Positions 1-13,500 of a DNA stretch of 64,000 nucleotides are shown here, in pieces (position 1 is the first letter of the stretch; each line of letters begins with the position of its first letter). The notes below the pieces were generated by a model. That model made no database searches. It had not been told where the DNA came from and saw only the letters and a list, made by a program, of their open reading frames with translations. The stretch spans positions 38,760,916 through 38,824,915 of the forward strand of contig NC_067127.1 of NCBI RefSeq assembly GCF_021347895.1, in the 5' to 3' direction. Origin of the DNA: Acanthochromis polyacanthus (lineage: Eukaryota; Chordata; Actinopteri; Pomacentridae). A program made the position numbers and the translations under genes.

Positions 1-964
1 ACTCTCCGACCTGTCTCCCTGATAGACAAAAATAAAAGAAACAATTGTTAATTTAGCAAAAACAAAGAAGGAAAAACAGGTAATGTTAGCGTAAAGCAGC
101 TCTGACATGAGATGAGCTTTAGCACACCATCAGGTATTGATCAGGTATTGATCAGCTCATCAAACAGCAGATCAATACAATAACCTCGATCACATCAGTG
201 ACTCGTCTTCATCATGGTGTCTATTAAAGCGTTTCAGTAATCAGTACCAGAATGTGATTTAGTGTGAAGCTTTGCTCTCATTATCACACCGGCTTCATTC
301 AGCCGATTACACAGGATGGCTCATTTAGTAAAATATTTAATATAAATCAAATTGCCTGCCTAAATAATGCCCATAAAATAATAATTCATAAAATATAAAA
401 CTTAAATCTGATCTATGTAAATCTGATTGTCTGCCTAAATAACGCCCAAACACGGTTGAGGCTTCAGCTGTAACTGGTGATAATTACAGTAATGAATTAG
501 TTTTAATGACTGATAGTGTTTCAGTTCATTTTATAGTTTTCTACTGGTTTCAGGAGCTCAGGGTTCAGATTAGAGCTGCTACGATCAGACGACTGGGAGA
601 AAACTGATCAGCAGTTATTGATTTTACTCATTTTCAGAACACCAATGTTTAAGTTTGTGGCGTTTAGCTACTCAGAGTTGAGGATTTGGTGCTTTTCTTT
701 GTTGTAAATTGAATATTGAAAAAATTCTGACCTTTCAAAGATGTCATGTTGGGTGTAAATGTAGATTTAATTATTCAGCATTCACTGTTATTGACCAGCT
801 GATTGATTAATGGTAGCAGCTGATTTTGTTGTTCAAAGCAGTTTTATTGGCTCTTTTCCGACCAATTTGTATTTAGTCATCGTGTGTATGAGTGTCTGAT
901 GTTTACATTTCTGTAAAACATCTACAAAGCTCTGATTAATCATTGACTAATTGATCGATTGGTT
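1..964 (+). other. entpd6 intron, no recognised feature
   Basis: AT-rich intronic sequence. Short diverged direct repeats are visible (atctgat...tgcctgcctaaataa near 350 and 420), but I see no exon or identifiable element. Confidence 0.5.
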
Positions 965-1276
965 GGGCTGCACAGTGACATAGTAGTTAGCACTTTCTCC
1001 TTGTAGCAAGAAGGTCCCTGGTTTGTGTCCCGGTTTTCCTGGGATCTTTCTGCATGTTCTCCCTGTACATGCGTGGGTTTTCTCCGGGTACTCCGTCTTC
1101 CTCCCACAGTCCAAAAACATGCTGAGGTTAATTGGTTACTCTAAATTGTCCGTAGGTGTGAATGTGAGTGTGATTGTGTGTCTGTATATGTAGCCCTGTG
1201 ACAGACTGGTGACCTGTCCAGGGTGTCCCCTGCCTTCACCCGCAACACTAATGAGGATAAAGCGGTGGATGGATGA
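965..1276 (+). repeat. tRNA-derived SINE copy 1
   Basis: It opens with a tRNA-like head (box A region atagtagttagc), continues with the body gcatgttctccctgtacatg and gtgaatgtgagtgtgattg, and ends aaagcggtggatggatgat. The same body recurs at 53739-54083 and in part at 19442. The box B position (ggtttgtgtcc) is mutated, so this copy is probably silent. A ttgg-rich stretch follows to about 1340. Confidence 0.8.
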
Positions 1277-1514
1277 TTTGATTGGTTGGTTGGTTGATTG
1301 ATTTGTTGGTGGGTTGACTGGTTGGTTAGTTGGTTGAAGTATTTTTAAAGTTTAAAATGTGACAAAAATGTTTTAAAGCGTCCTGTTGATGTATTTAAAG
1401 TCTCGAGTTGGTTTAGCACTCAGGTTTCAGTTCAGGAACACAGAGTTTCCGTTTGTTCCACTGTGAAGTTTGACTGAATGAGATCAGTGGGCTGACTGTG
1501 ACCTTCATGTCCAG

Positions 1515-1590
1515 GTGAGGGCGTTGTTCCTGGAGTCACCTTTTTTGTCCAGAGTGGACAGCGTTTCCATCATGGACGGAACCGATGAAG
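1515..1590 (+). CDS. entpd6: entpd6 exon a (first exon in window)
   Basis: The acceptor is tgtccag and the donor gtaaac. It enters in phase 0 and leaves in phase 1. It encodes the ESPFL...SVSIMDGTDE segment that precedes the apyrase motif spread over this and the next exon. Confidence 0.85.
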
Positions 1591-4500
1591 GTAAACTGTC
1601 TTTACTGTTCACTGTACAGAGTTTCTAAAAACAGAAATGTCATCAACAGCTCATGTAGCCCCAGATAATCATACTGCCACCTCCGTGCTTCACTGTCAGG
1701 ACCATGCATCCACTGTGGTAGTCCTGGTCAGGTTCTCATCAAACATCTGGACTCCATCTGAGCCCAACTCATTGATCTTCATCTGACCACAGCATCCATC
1801 AGGCTTCTTCTCATGTTCTTCATCTGGAAGTTTAGTTCTGAGCAGCAACCAGGTTTAGTTCTGGTCCTCCGTCCATAGAGGTTGATGTTCTGAAGGTTCC
1901 TTCACACTGTCTGAGCTTCACACTAACTTTGGTTTCCATGGAGAACCCCTGAACCAAGTCTGAAGCAGCTGATGTCTGTTTTTACAGCTGGATGGAGAAA
2001 GTAGTTCACTGTCTGGTCCTTCGTCCATAGAGGTTACAGGGTTCTCTCCAGCGCATTTCAGCGTAATGGGCCGTTACACTGTCAGTTTAAAAGACTACGC
2101 TGTGATTAGGGCCGCTGCGCTGTTATTTTGACAGATAACGCCATGTGCGTTTGTTTTTATCGACTGGATGCCTATCAAGGTTAATTTATGTCACCCCACC
2201 TCAGCCGTACTTTCCTGCCGATTGACCCGTTCCCGTCTAAAATTAAGGGTCGCTTCCAATCTCGGGGTTACAATTAGCATGTCTCGGTTGTTTCCGTGAT
2301 GCCACGTATGGTGAATAGTGACCTAAATCACGAGCATTTGGAGCATCTGCGTGACGCTCATTGGCTGACATCTGGGCCGGCTGCTCGCGTGCGGGATGAC
2401 CTGCTGTTACGCTGTAAAAAAATCCTGGTGAGAACCCTGGGTTGATGTTCTGAAGGTTCCTTCACACTGTCTGAGCTTCACACTAACTCTGGTTTCCATG
2501 GAGAACCCCTGAACCAAGTCTGAAGCAGCTGATGTCTGTTTTTACAGCTGGATGGAGAAAGTAGTTCTCTGTCTGTGGAGTCATTTTAGGAGCTCTGATT
2601 AGTGGAACTATGACTCCTTCTAGACCTCCTGATTAGTGGAACTATGACTCCTTCTAGACCTCCTGATTAGTGGAACTATGACTCCTTCTACATCTCCTGA
2701 TTAGTAGAACTATAATTCTTTCTAGACTTCCTGATTAGTGGTACTATGACTCCTTCTAGACCTCCCAATTACTGGTACTATGACTCCTTCTAGACCTCCT
2801 GATTAGTAGAACTATGACTCCTTCCAGACCTCCTGATTAGTGGAACTATGACTCCTTCTACACCTACTGATCAGTGGAACTATGACTCCTTCTAGACCTC
2901 CTAATTAGTGGTACTATGACTCCTTCTAGACCTCCTGATCAGTGGAACTATGACTCCTTCTAGACCTCCTGGTTAGTGCTACTATGACTCCTTCTAGACC
3001 TCCTGGTTAGTGGAACTATGACTCCTTCTAGACCTCCTGATTAGTGGAACTATGACTCCTTCTAGACCTCCTGATCAGTGGTACTATGACTCCTTCTAGA
3101 CCTCCTGGTTAGTGGAACTATGACTCCTTCTAGACCTCCTGATTAGTGGAACTATGACTCCTTCTAGACCTCCTGATCAGTGGTACTATGACTCCTTCTA
3201 GACCTCCTGATCAGTGGAACTATGACTCCTTCTAGACCTCCTGGTTAGTGCTACTATGACTCCTTCTAGACCTCCTGATTAGTGGAACTATGACTCCTTC
3301 TAGACCTCCTGATCAGTGGTACTATGACTCCTTCTAGACCTCCTGGTTAGTGGAACTATGACTCCTTCTAGACCTCCTGATTAGTGGAACTATGACTCCT
3401 TCTAGACCTCCTGATCAGTGGTACTATGACTCCTTCTAGACCTCCTGATTAGTGGAACTATGACTCCTTCTCGACCTGATTAGTGGTACTATGACTCCTT
3501 CTAGACCTCCTGATCAGTGGAACTATGACTCCTTCTAGACCTCCTGATTAGTGGAACTATGACTCCTTCTAGACCTCCTGATTAGTGGAACTATGACTCC
3601 TTCTAGACCTCCTGATTAGTGGTACTATGACTCCTTCTAGACCTCCTGATCAGTGGTACTATGACTCCTTCTCGACCTCCTGATTAGTGGTACTATGACT
3701 CCTTCTAGACCTCCTGATTAGTGGAACTATGACTCCTTCTCGACCTCCTGATTAGTGGTACTATGACTCCTTCTAGACCTCCTGGTTAGTGGAACTATGA
3801 CTCCTTCTAGACCTCCTGATTAGTGGAACTATGACTCCTTCTAGACCTCCTGATCAGTGGTACTATGACTCCTTCTAGACCTCCTGGTTAGTGGAACTAT
3901 GACTCCTTCTAGACCTCCTGATCAGTGGTACTATGACTCCTTCTAGACCTCCTGATCAGTGGAACTATGACTCCTTCTAGACCTCCTGATTAGTGGAACT
4001 ATGACTCCTTCTAGACCTCCTGATTAGTGGAACTATGACTCCTTCTAGACCTCCTGATCAGTGGTACTATGACTCCTTCTAGACCTCCTGATTAGTGGTA
4101 CTATGACTCCTTCTCGACCTCCTGATTAGTGGAACTATGACTCCTTCTAGACCTCCTGATTAGTGGTACTATGACTCCTTCTAGACCTCCTGATCAGTGG
4201 TACTATGACTCCTTCTCGACCTCCTGATTAGTGGTACTATGACTCCTTCTAGACCTCCTGATTAGTGGAACTATGACTCCTTCTCGACCTCCTGATTAGT
4301 GGTACTATGATTCCTTCTAGACCTCCTGATCAGTGGAACTATGACTCCTTCTAGACCTCCTGATCAGTGGAACTATGACTCCTTCTAGACCTCCTGATTA
4401 GTGGTACTATGACTCCTTCTAGACCTCCTGATTAGTGGTACTATGACTCCTTCTAGACCTCCTGATCAGTGGAACTATGACTCCTTCTAGACCTCCTGAT

Positions 4501-7500
4501 CAGTGGAACTATGACTCCTTCTAGACCTCCTGATTCCTGCTGACTCTGTGCTTCTCTGGTTTTTAGTTGCTCACTGATCTTCCTGGATCTTTTTCCATCT
4601 TTGTCGAGTCTCTCAGTCAGATGTTTCTCTTCCTCTTTTCAGTTCTTCTCCATGTGGAGCCATGATGCAGACATAGATAGACCCAGTCCATAGGTCCAGG
4701 ACTGAGAACGTTCTGCTGTTCTCAGCTCATTTAGAACCATGTTCATCAGTTAGACTGACTGGAATCACAGCTGGACTCTAGTCGGTTCTCTTGAGTTTCT
4801 ACTTTGAGTCTTTCTGCAGTGTAAAAATGTGTTTTGTTATGAAGCTGCAGGAAGCTCGATGTCTGTCATCGTTTCTCTGAAGATGGAGACGTTCTGATGA
4901 CGTGCAGAGACGCCGAAGCTGTGAAATCCAGCAAAATATAGCAGCAGTTTTCTGTAACTGCAGTTTTTTGTCATCAGGATTCATCCTCTGCTCTTTATGA
5001 GTTGATTAAATTACAGAGAATTCTCCTCATTGTTTGGTTTAATCTGAGCAGCAGGTCAGATGTTCTGTGATTTCCCCAACGGAAACCGTTAACATGGAGG
5101 ATTAAAGACGAGATGAACCGAGAGGCTAACCTCCTCCTCCAGCGTTGGTTTTAACAGGCGATGTTTGAACACCAGCAGATGTTAACAGAGTTTAAATTTA
5201 CTCTGAACTGTTTGATGCTCAGAGAGAAGAGCTGCAAAGTCGTTTCATTATGTTGTGGATCAGATGTTCCTCAAGAGTCCAGTTTAATCCAGAGATCTTC
5301 AGTTTAGAGCCACAGAGGAAAGAAACCAGAAAATATTCACACTGAAGAAGCTAAAAAGACTCCAACAAATTCATGGATCATCAGAACAGATGTAGATTAA
5401 TTTGGTTTTTACTGTTTTAAGCTGCTTCAAGCTTCTCAGATTTGAGAATTTGATGCTTTTCTTCACTGAGAATAGAACATCTTTTGAGTGTTGGACTGAA
5501 GAGGTCTCCTCTGGTGTATTTGTTTTCATCGTTTGTTGATCAGATTAATAGTCGATAACTGATTGATTAATTGTCTGCAGGTCTGTCTGGTTGTTTTTGT
5601 CCAATAAATGCTGCTGCTAAAGGAGTTTCATGAAGAGGAAACCCAGCCGTGGTGTACAAATAAATAAAGTGCAATATGTCCAGATCAGCCAGGATGTCTG
5701 ATGGAGGTCACATTAGTGTCGGTGGCAGAATATTTGCTCTCAGCTGGATGCATTAGAGCCTTTTAGCAGCAACCCCTGACCCGTCCGCCTGCAGGACGGA
5801 TGATTAAAGGCTTCGATAGAAAGTGTATCACAGCAGCTTTACCATCAAACTCTAAGAAGCCATTTTCAAACAAAACAAACAAGTGCGGAGAGTCGGTGGC
5901 TTTGGGTCGGCAGCTAAACACCGGCACTTAGCGACCGCTCGCTGATCTCCATTAACAATAAGTCGGAGGGTAATCTGAGCTGCGGGCCAAGAACGGCACA
6001 ATATCTGAGCCGTAATAAGGTCGGTGGAATCCGGTTAGACTTCTGAGAGGACGGTTGGGAGAAATCTGTCCATTAGTGACGGCAGGATATAAAAGTTAAT
6101 TCAGTAATCATTAAAAGACATTTCTGGGCAGCGGAGTAACGAGCTGATCCTGCTGTGGAGAAGGAGAAAACATCGGCCTCAGAAAGGGATAATCGTCCTC
6201 CGCCTCCCTTCAAGATTAGTGGGACATTATCCACGGGGACATAATTGCTTGTATGAACTACTTTAAAAGGATTGGATTATATGCAGGCAGGCTGCGTGTC
6301 CATACGAGCATTTAAAACACACAACCTACATGTGGCTGCATGGATCCAGCAACAGTGGAATTAGAGGGAGAAAGTTCACAAACTGATCCAGCAGCTGAGG
6401 TCACATCTGGACGATGGAGGAACTCGGAGAGCAGCAGTTCAATGGAAGCCCAGAAATGAAACCAGAGAAGCAGCTGGTTCTTTATCAGAGTTCTGCCTTC
6501 AGCCTGGGAATATTTCCAGAGTTCCAAAGAGGGGGGGTCCAAATTTATCACTTCTTAATGGACTTTTTCAGAACTTCATCAGTCCAGCTGATAGAACCAT
6601 GACGTTTAGGAGGATAAACATCTGAGTTCTGGTAGAAACTGCTGCTGAAATAGCTAAAAAGAGGCTTGAAAATTCCAACAAAAAGACACAAAACGTCCAA
6701 AAAACATGCAAAATCAGTTCAAAAAGACACAGCATTTTCACAAAAAGGCAGAAAGACCAAGAACTAAATTTTGGTCTTTTTGTACGATTACCACAAACAC
6801 ACAAGATCACTGCAGAAAGATGCAAAATTACCCCAAAATAACCCCGAAAAGACAAAATCTCCCCCAAAAGATGCGACATTACCCCCAAGATTCAACTGGG
6901 TCTTCATCTCCAGTAACTTTATGAATGTTCAGAGTTGTTGAAAACTGTAGAAAGTCCTAGAATACACCTACCGACAACTGTCTTTAAGCTTAGTCTCACT
7001 TAGAACATTCCAGGTCCTTGAAGTCCATAGAGGTGAGTCCACATTTATCACTTTTTAATGGACTTCATCAGAACTTCATCAGTCCAGCAGATAGAACCAT
7101 GACATTTAGGAGGAGGAACATCTGAGTTCTGGTAGAAACTGACTCCAGATCAGTTTAAATCCATCCAGGAGTCTCAGTCTGAACACTGGATCTGGTTTCT
7201 GGTCATTTCCTTTCTACCCATCTGTGATCATCAGTATTATGGGATTTATCCCAGTGTGAGTCAGAGACAATCCTGGATGTATTTCTGATTTCTGATAATT
7301 CACAAGAAAAAACTTTCAAAAGGTCTTTCTGGGTCACTTTAAGACTCATATCAGTTTGTCTGGTATGGCGCCAATAAAAAGGTTCACCCTCTAAAAAGTT
7401 CTGTCTTCATAGCTTTTCAACACTGAATCGTGTTTTTTTTTAGATAATTAAAAAAAAGACTCTTAAATGACAAAGTTAATACAGATTTCTACATAGTAAG

Positions 7501-10500
7501 AGTCTCTGAAGACTCTGAAGTCAACTGGAAGAAGGTTCTTTGGTCTGAGGAGACAAACATGGAGGTTTTTGTTCGTTATACTAGACACCAAACACTGAAC
7601 ATCACCACAGACACAATCTCCATCGTGAAGCACGGTGGTGGCAGCATCATGTGTGGATGCTTCTATTTAATTTGGCTAGAGGACAAATGTGGTATCAGTG
7701 ACTAAATGTTGACCAGGTGACCTGCTGACATCACATGCTGACATCACCATTCATGGAGCTCCAAACAGCTGCTGACTGGAGTCAACATCCATGAGGTCAT
7801 CTCCATCTACAGCAGCTGTGATCAACAGCTGGATCACGTGTAACGGGAGAAGATGATTGGTTGATTCTCAACATTTTGTCTTTCAGGGATTTCTGCTTGG
7901 ATCACCGTCAACTTCCTGACAGGTGAGAACCTGAACATGTGACGGCGTTTCACCTGAAGCTGCCTTACACACTGATGTACACACACACATGATATATACT
8001 ATTAATACACACTGATGCAGATTTCCATTTTAATCAACTTCAGGAACAGCCGTAGAACCTCGTCTGACTCCTGACTGATTATTTTATTATCAGGTTTTAT
8101 TACTTTGTTGTGATTAATGTTTGTTGTTTGTGTTTTATTTTGTATTTGATGTTTGCAGTATTTAATCCAGTATCTGGGTTGTTTTTTTATTGGTTTTAGT
8201 TTCTTGTAGTGTTTTTATGTTCTATAATGTTTTATCTGTGTGTCCACCACACACACACACACTCTCTCTCTCTCTCTCTCCCTCCCTCGCTCTCTCTCTC
8301 TCTCTCTCGCTCTCCCACCCTCGCTCTCTCTCGCGCTTGTAAACAGTATTCTGGTCGTGTTCCTTCAGATTAATGTGAACTAGAACCAGTGATTACCTGT
8401 TATTGGATTATTTTCCTGCAGCTCTTCTAATCTCCTCCAGGTGGTCTCCATGGCGACGGCTCCACGGTGGGGATGTTGGATCTGGGAGGCGGCTCGACCC
8501 AGATCACCTTCAGCCCTCAGGATGAGGTGCTTCCTGTCGCTGCATCTTAGAGGCTCTCATCTAGAACATCCCTCAGAGGGTTCTCTGGGTCGGCTTCCCT
8601 TCATGTGGTGCTTCTGGAGCTTTCTGCTGCATCGCATGGTCTTCATCAGCTGATGGGAAGCAGCAGAACTCCAGCTGTGGAGGTTCTTCACAGAGCTGCT
8701 GAGGTCCAGGCAGGAGCTGAAGGGCTGGAATCAGAAGTAGAACCGTAAAAAAATCACAGGAGGGAACGTTAGATGGGAAACTAAAAGAAAGAACCCGAGA
8801 ACACTCTGACAGGTCTGGAAGATTGTTGTTGTTAGTGGGTGTTCAGACTGCAGAACCTCATGAGAACCTCAGTAGAACCCAAATAGAACCTCAGTAGAAA
8901 ATCAGTAAAACAGCTGCAGACTCTGGTCCAGTTTTAACTCTGTTTCTGTTTACAGAAAACCATCCAGACCTCACCCATCGACTACATCAGGTCCTTCCAG
9001 ATGTTCAACAACACACACACTGTCTACACACACAGGTAACACACACACACACAGGTAACACACACACACACACACACACAGGTAACACACACCGTCTACA
9101 CACACAGGTCTTCTCCATTTCCAGCTCCTATCAGACTTTGTGTTCATCAACGAGCTGATCGATCAGCTGATTGATCACCTGTTCTGTGTGCAGCTATCTG
9201 GGTCTGGGTCTGATGTCGGCTCGGCTCGCCGTCCTAGGAGGCGTGGACGCTCCACCCCGTACGTAGCTCCGCCCTCCTTCCTGTTGGTTCATAAATAAGG
9301 CATTATCTAATCTCTGAATAACACCAGATTAAGTCCTGCTGCCAGATGTTGCTGCAAGAAGCTGCTGTCCACCTCCTCTCTGCCTCCACATACCCTTAGA
9401 TCTAGTTATAGATATTTATATTTCTGTCTGTCTCTCAATAGTTATATTTACATTTATAGACATTTAGATTTATATTTTTATAGATATTTATATCTCTATA
9501 TCTAACAAAGGTCACTGTAATTTGGCTTTTTTCACAAGAACTGACAGAAAACATGACTGTTCTGTGTCAGAACAGATTTATACAAAATACTCTCTGTTAA
9601 TATAAAATATTAAACCAGTGGTTCCATCAGTGTTCTCCTCCTTCAGTCTTCAGTAGATGAACCTTCTAGTCCTGTTGGTGTCCATCAGTCTGAACATCTG
9701 GACCTCCTTCTTTATAAACCGTTAAACTCTGTCAGGTTCCTCAGGGATCCTGATCAACAGAACCTTTTAGGTTCAGACTCTAGTTGTCAGGTGGACTGAG
9801 GTCTGGACTCTGACTCCTCCAGAACTTCCTCTTTGTCATCTTCAAACCATCTCTGAGGATCTTTGTCTGTTTGCTTCGAATCATCTTCTGGATGGAAAAC
9901 TGATCTTCTCCACGTCTCATCATCAGGGGCCTGTTTCACGAAGCAGGTTCATTGAAAACTCTGAGTTTCTTAACCCTGAAATGAGGGAAACTCAGAGTTT
10001 TCCGTTTCATGAAGCGAGGTAACTTAACCCTGAGACAGAGGGGTAACTCTAGCCTGTTTCACAAAGAGGGGTAACTTCAACTCTCGGTCAGTTACCGCAG
10101 TAACAGACTCTATGACTCTAACCTGGTCACCAGCAGGTTTATCTGAGAAAACCTCCAGTTTCTCTCCGTCTCCGCCCTCTTTCAGCCACACACTGTTTCA
10201 TTTCTCATTCATTCAGTCAGTAAGCGAGCGAGTTTTGACGTAGAACAGCTTTTATTAACGATCCAGTGGATAAAGGAGCAGCATTACTGCACAGATCATT
10301 AAATATTCGTCGGTAGATTGTTATCAGACCGAGCATAAATGTTCTCGCATTTCCGGACAATTATCTGTTTGAGCGGTACCGTTTCCTAATCGTTTCAAGT
10401 CCATAATCTACATAAACAACCTAATCCATCCTTACATTTACATTACCAACCAGTCATGCTCTCACATCCAGCAGATATTGTGTGTTGCTGCGGTTCTTTG

Positions 10501-13500
10501 CAAATGGAAGTTTTTATATGATGTCAGAGATGCAGAGTAAGACAACTGTATGGAGGACAGTCAGAAAAGTTTTCCTGATCCTGAAACGGCTTTGACTCAT
10601 CATTGTGGACATAAACCTGTCAGAACATCAAGGAGGATCCACAGGATTACAGGTGAATGATGTAGAGATCTGTTAAATTCATTTTAAATCATATTCTGTT
10701 CATGACATTGTGCTGCAGCCTCAGACTGGGATCAGTCATTTTAATTTCTTTTAGGATTTCCCAGTGTGATTGGCTGCATAGATGCACACACATCCCCATC
10801 ACAGCTCCCTCACATCATGAACAGGAAGTCCATTCACAGCATAAATGTGCAGGTAGGCTACAGGTAGACTGACTACTGTTTCTAAATGTTAAAGACTGCA
10901 TCATAGTTCTACATCTGTCATTCTCTGCACTGTCCAGATCAGATGTGATGCTGCATACATCATTTCTAATGTGGAGGCCACGTGGTCTGGGTCTGTTCAT
11001 GACTCCAGGATTTATGGAGAGTCTAACCTGATCAACAGACTGCAGCGTGGTCAGCAGCATAAAGATTTTCACAATAGAATTCTCTTGTCTCCCTCCTTTA
11101 ATATGCTCTGATGTATCCTCTATACATTACAGGAGAGTTTGATGGCCTTCTGCTGGGTGACAGGGGTTACCATGACAACCCAGGCTGATGACCTCATACC
11201 CTGACCCTGAACCAGGCCCCCAACAGAACTTCAACCGGACTCACTGCAGGACCAGAGCCCGGGTGGAGATGACCATAGGCCTGCTGAAAGCCCGTTTCCA
11301 GAGCCTACGTCTCCTCAGGGTGACCCCTGAGAGGGCCTGTGATATTACTGTGGCATGTGTTGTTCTTCATAATATTACCACTATTAGAGGAGAGCAACAC
11401 CCTGCCCTACAAACTGAAGACCCAGATGATGAGCCCATCCACCTGCAGCTATCCAGGACAGCAGAGCAGTCAGAGACACCGTATGCAATAATCACTTTAG
11501 AGTTTAAGTCTCCATCATCACCACCACAGCAAATAAAGACATGATACACATTTCATTTGCTCTTCTTTATTTCCTACAAATAAACAGATAGTTCAGTTCA
11601 TGTTCCAGTAGTTAACATAATTCACCTGTGACCATCACCACCTCTAACTTGTGCTCCAGTATTTCAATTTCCAGATCTGCCCTCCTAATCTGTTTTTGGA
11701 TTTTTCTCAGCAAATACAGTTTGTAAATCTGTTTTACTGATAACTGGGAAACTACTCCGAGTTAATTAAACCAACTCATATCAGCCGTTGTGAAACCGAA
11801 AACTCAGAGTTTTCTATCTCAGAGTAGATCAACTCAGAGTTGAGGATTAAACTCAGAGTTTGTTAAACCAGCTTCGTGAAACAGGCCCCAGGTTGTCTTC
11901 CAGGATTTAATTTACCCTCTACCTTTACCAGCCTTCCAGGACCTGCTGCTGAGGAACATCATGATGCTGCCTCCACCGTGCTTCACATCATGATGCAGCC
12001 TCCACCGTGCTTCACATCATGATGCCGCCTCCACCGTGCTTCACGTCATGATGCCGCCTCCACCGTGCTTCACGTCATGATGCCGCCTCCACCGTGCTTC
12101 ACGTCATGATGCCGCCTCCACCGTGTTTCACGTCATGATGTCGCCTCCACCGTGTTTCACGTCATGATGCCGCCTCCACCGTGCTTCACGTCATGATGCC
12201 GCCTCCACCGTGCTTCACGTCATGATGCCGCCTCCACCGTGCTTCACGTCATGATGCCGCCTCCACCGTGTTTCACGTCATGATGTCGCCTCCACCGTGC
12301 TTCACATCATGATGTCGCCTCCACCGTGCTTCACATCATGATGTCGCCTCCACCGTGCTTCACATCATGATGCCGCCTCCACCGTGCTTCACATCATGAT
12401 GCCGCCTCCACCGTGTTTCACGTCATGATGCCGCCTCCACCGTGCTTCACGTCATGATGCCGCCTCCACCGTGCTTCACGTCATGATGTCGCCTCCACCG
12501 TGCTTCACGTCATGATGCCGCCTCCACCGTGTTTCACGTCATGATGTCGCCTCCACCGTGCTTCACGTCATGATGCCGCCTCCACCGTGTTTCACGTCAT
12601 GATGCCGCCTCCACCGTGCTTCACGTCATGATGCCGCCTCCACCGTGCTTCACGTCATGATGTCGCCTCCACCGTGCTTCACATCATGATGTCGCCTCCA
12701 CCGTGTTTCACATCATGATGCCGCCTCCACCGTGCTTCACATCATGATGCCGCCTCCACCGTGCTTCACATCATGATGCTGCCTCCACTGTGCTTCACAT
12801 CATGATGTCGCCTCCACCGTGCTTCACATCATGATGCCGCCTCCACCGTGCTTCACGTCATGATGCCGCCTCCACCGTGCTTCACGTCATGATGCCGCCT
12901 CCACCGTGCTTCACGTCATGATGTCGCCTCCACCGTGTTTCACGTCATGATGCCGCCTCCACCGTGCTTCACATCATGATGCCGCCTCCACCGTGCTTCA
13001 CATCATGATGCCGCCTCCACCGTGTTTCACGTCATGATGTCGCCTCCACCGTGCTTCACATCATGATGTCGCCTCCACCGTGCTTCACATCATGATGTCG
13101 CCTCCACCGTGCTTCACATCATGATGCCGCCTCCACCGTGCTTCACATCATGATGCCGCCTCCAACGTGCTTCACATCATGATGCTGCCTCCACCGTGCT
13201 TCACATCATGATGCTGCCTCCACCGTGCTTCAATTATGATGCTGCCTCCACCGTGCTTCACATCATGATGCTGCCTCCACCGTGCTTCACATCATGATGC
13301 TGCCTCCACCGTGCTTCAATTATGATGCTGCCACCACCATGCTTCAATTATGATGCTGCCACCACCATGCTTCACATCATGATGCTGCCTCCACCGTGCT
13401 TCACATCATGATGCTGCCTCCACTGTGCTTCAATTATGATGCTGCCTTCACTGTGCTTCACATCATGATGCTGCCTCCACCGTGCTTCACATCATGATGC

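Larger units (their letters stand above)
9926..11889 (+). mobile_element. PIF/Harbinger element (decayed, near full length)
   Basis: Inverted ends GGGGCCTGTTTCACGAAGC and GCTTCGTGAAACAGGCCCC are perfect over 19 bp. A second internal motif, actctgagtt, recurs near both ends. The inside carries a HARBI1-type transposase on the + strand and a coiled-coil remnant of the accessory Myb-like gene on the minus strand, the usual two-gene layout of this superfamily. The 3-bp target duplication is not clear. Confidence 0.85.

Noticed and set aside
6312..6924. Short frames of 60-106 codons in the entpd6 intron
   Set aside because: They fall in degenerate A-rich repeats and duplicated intron sequence, with no motif.
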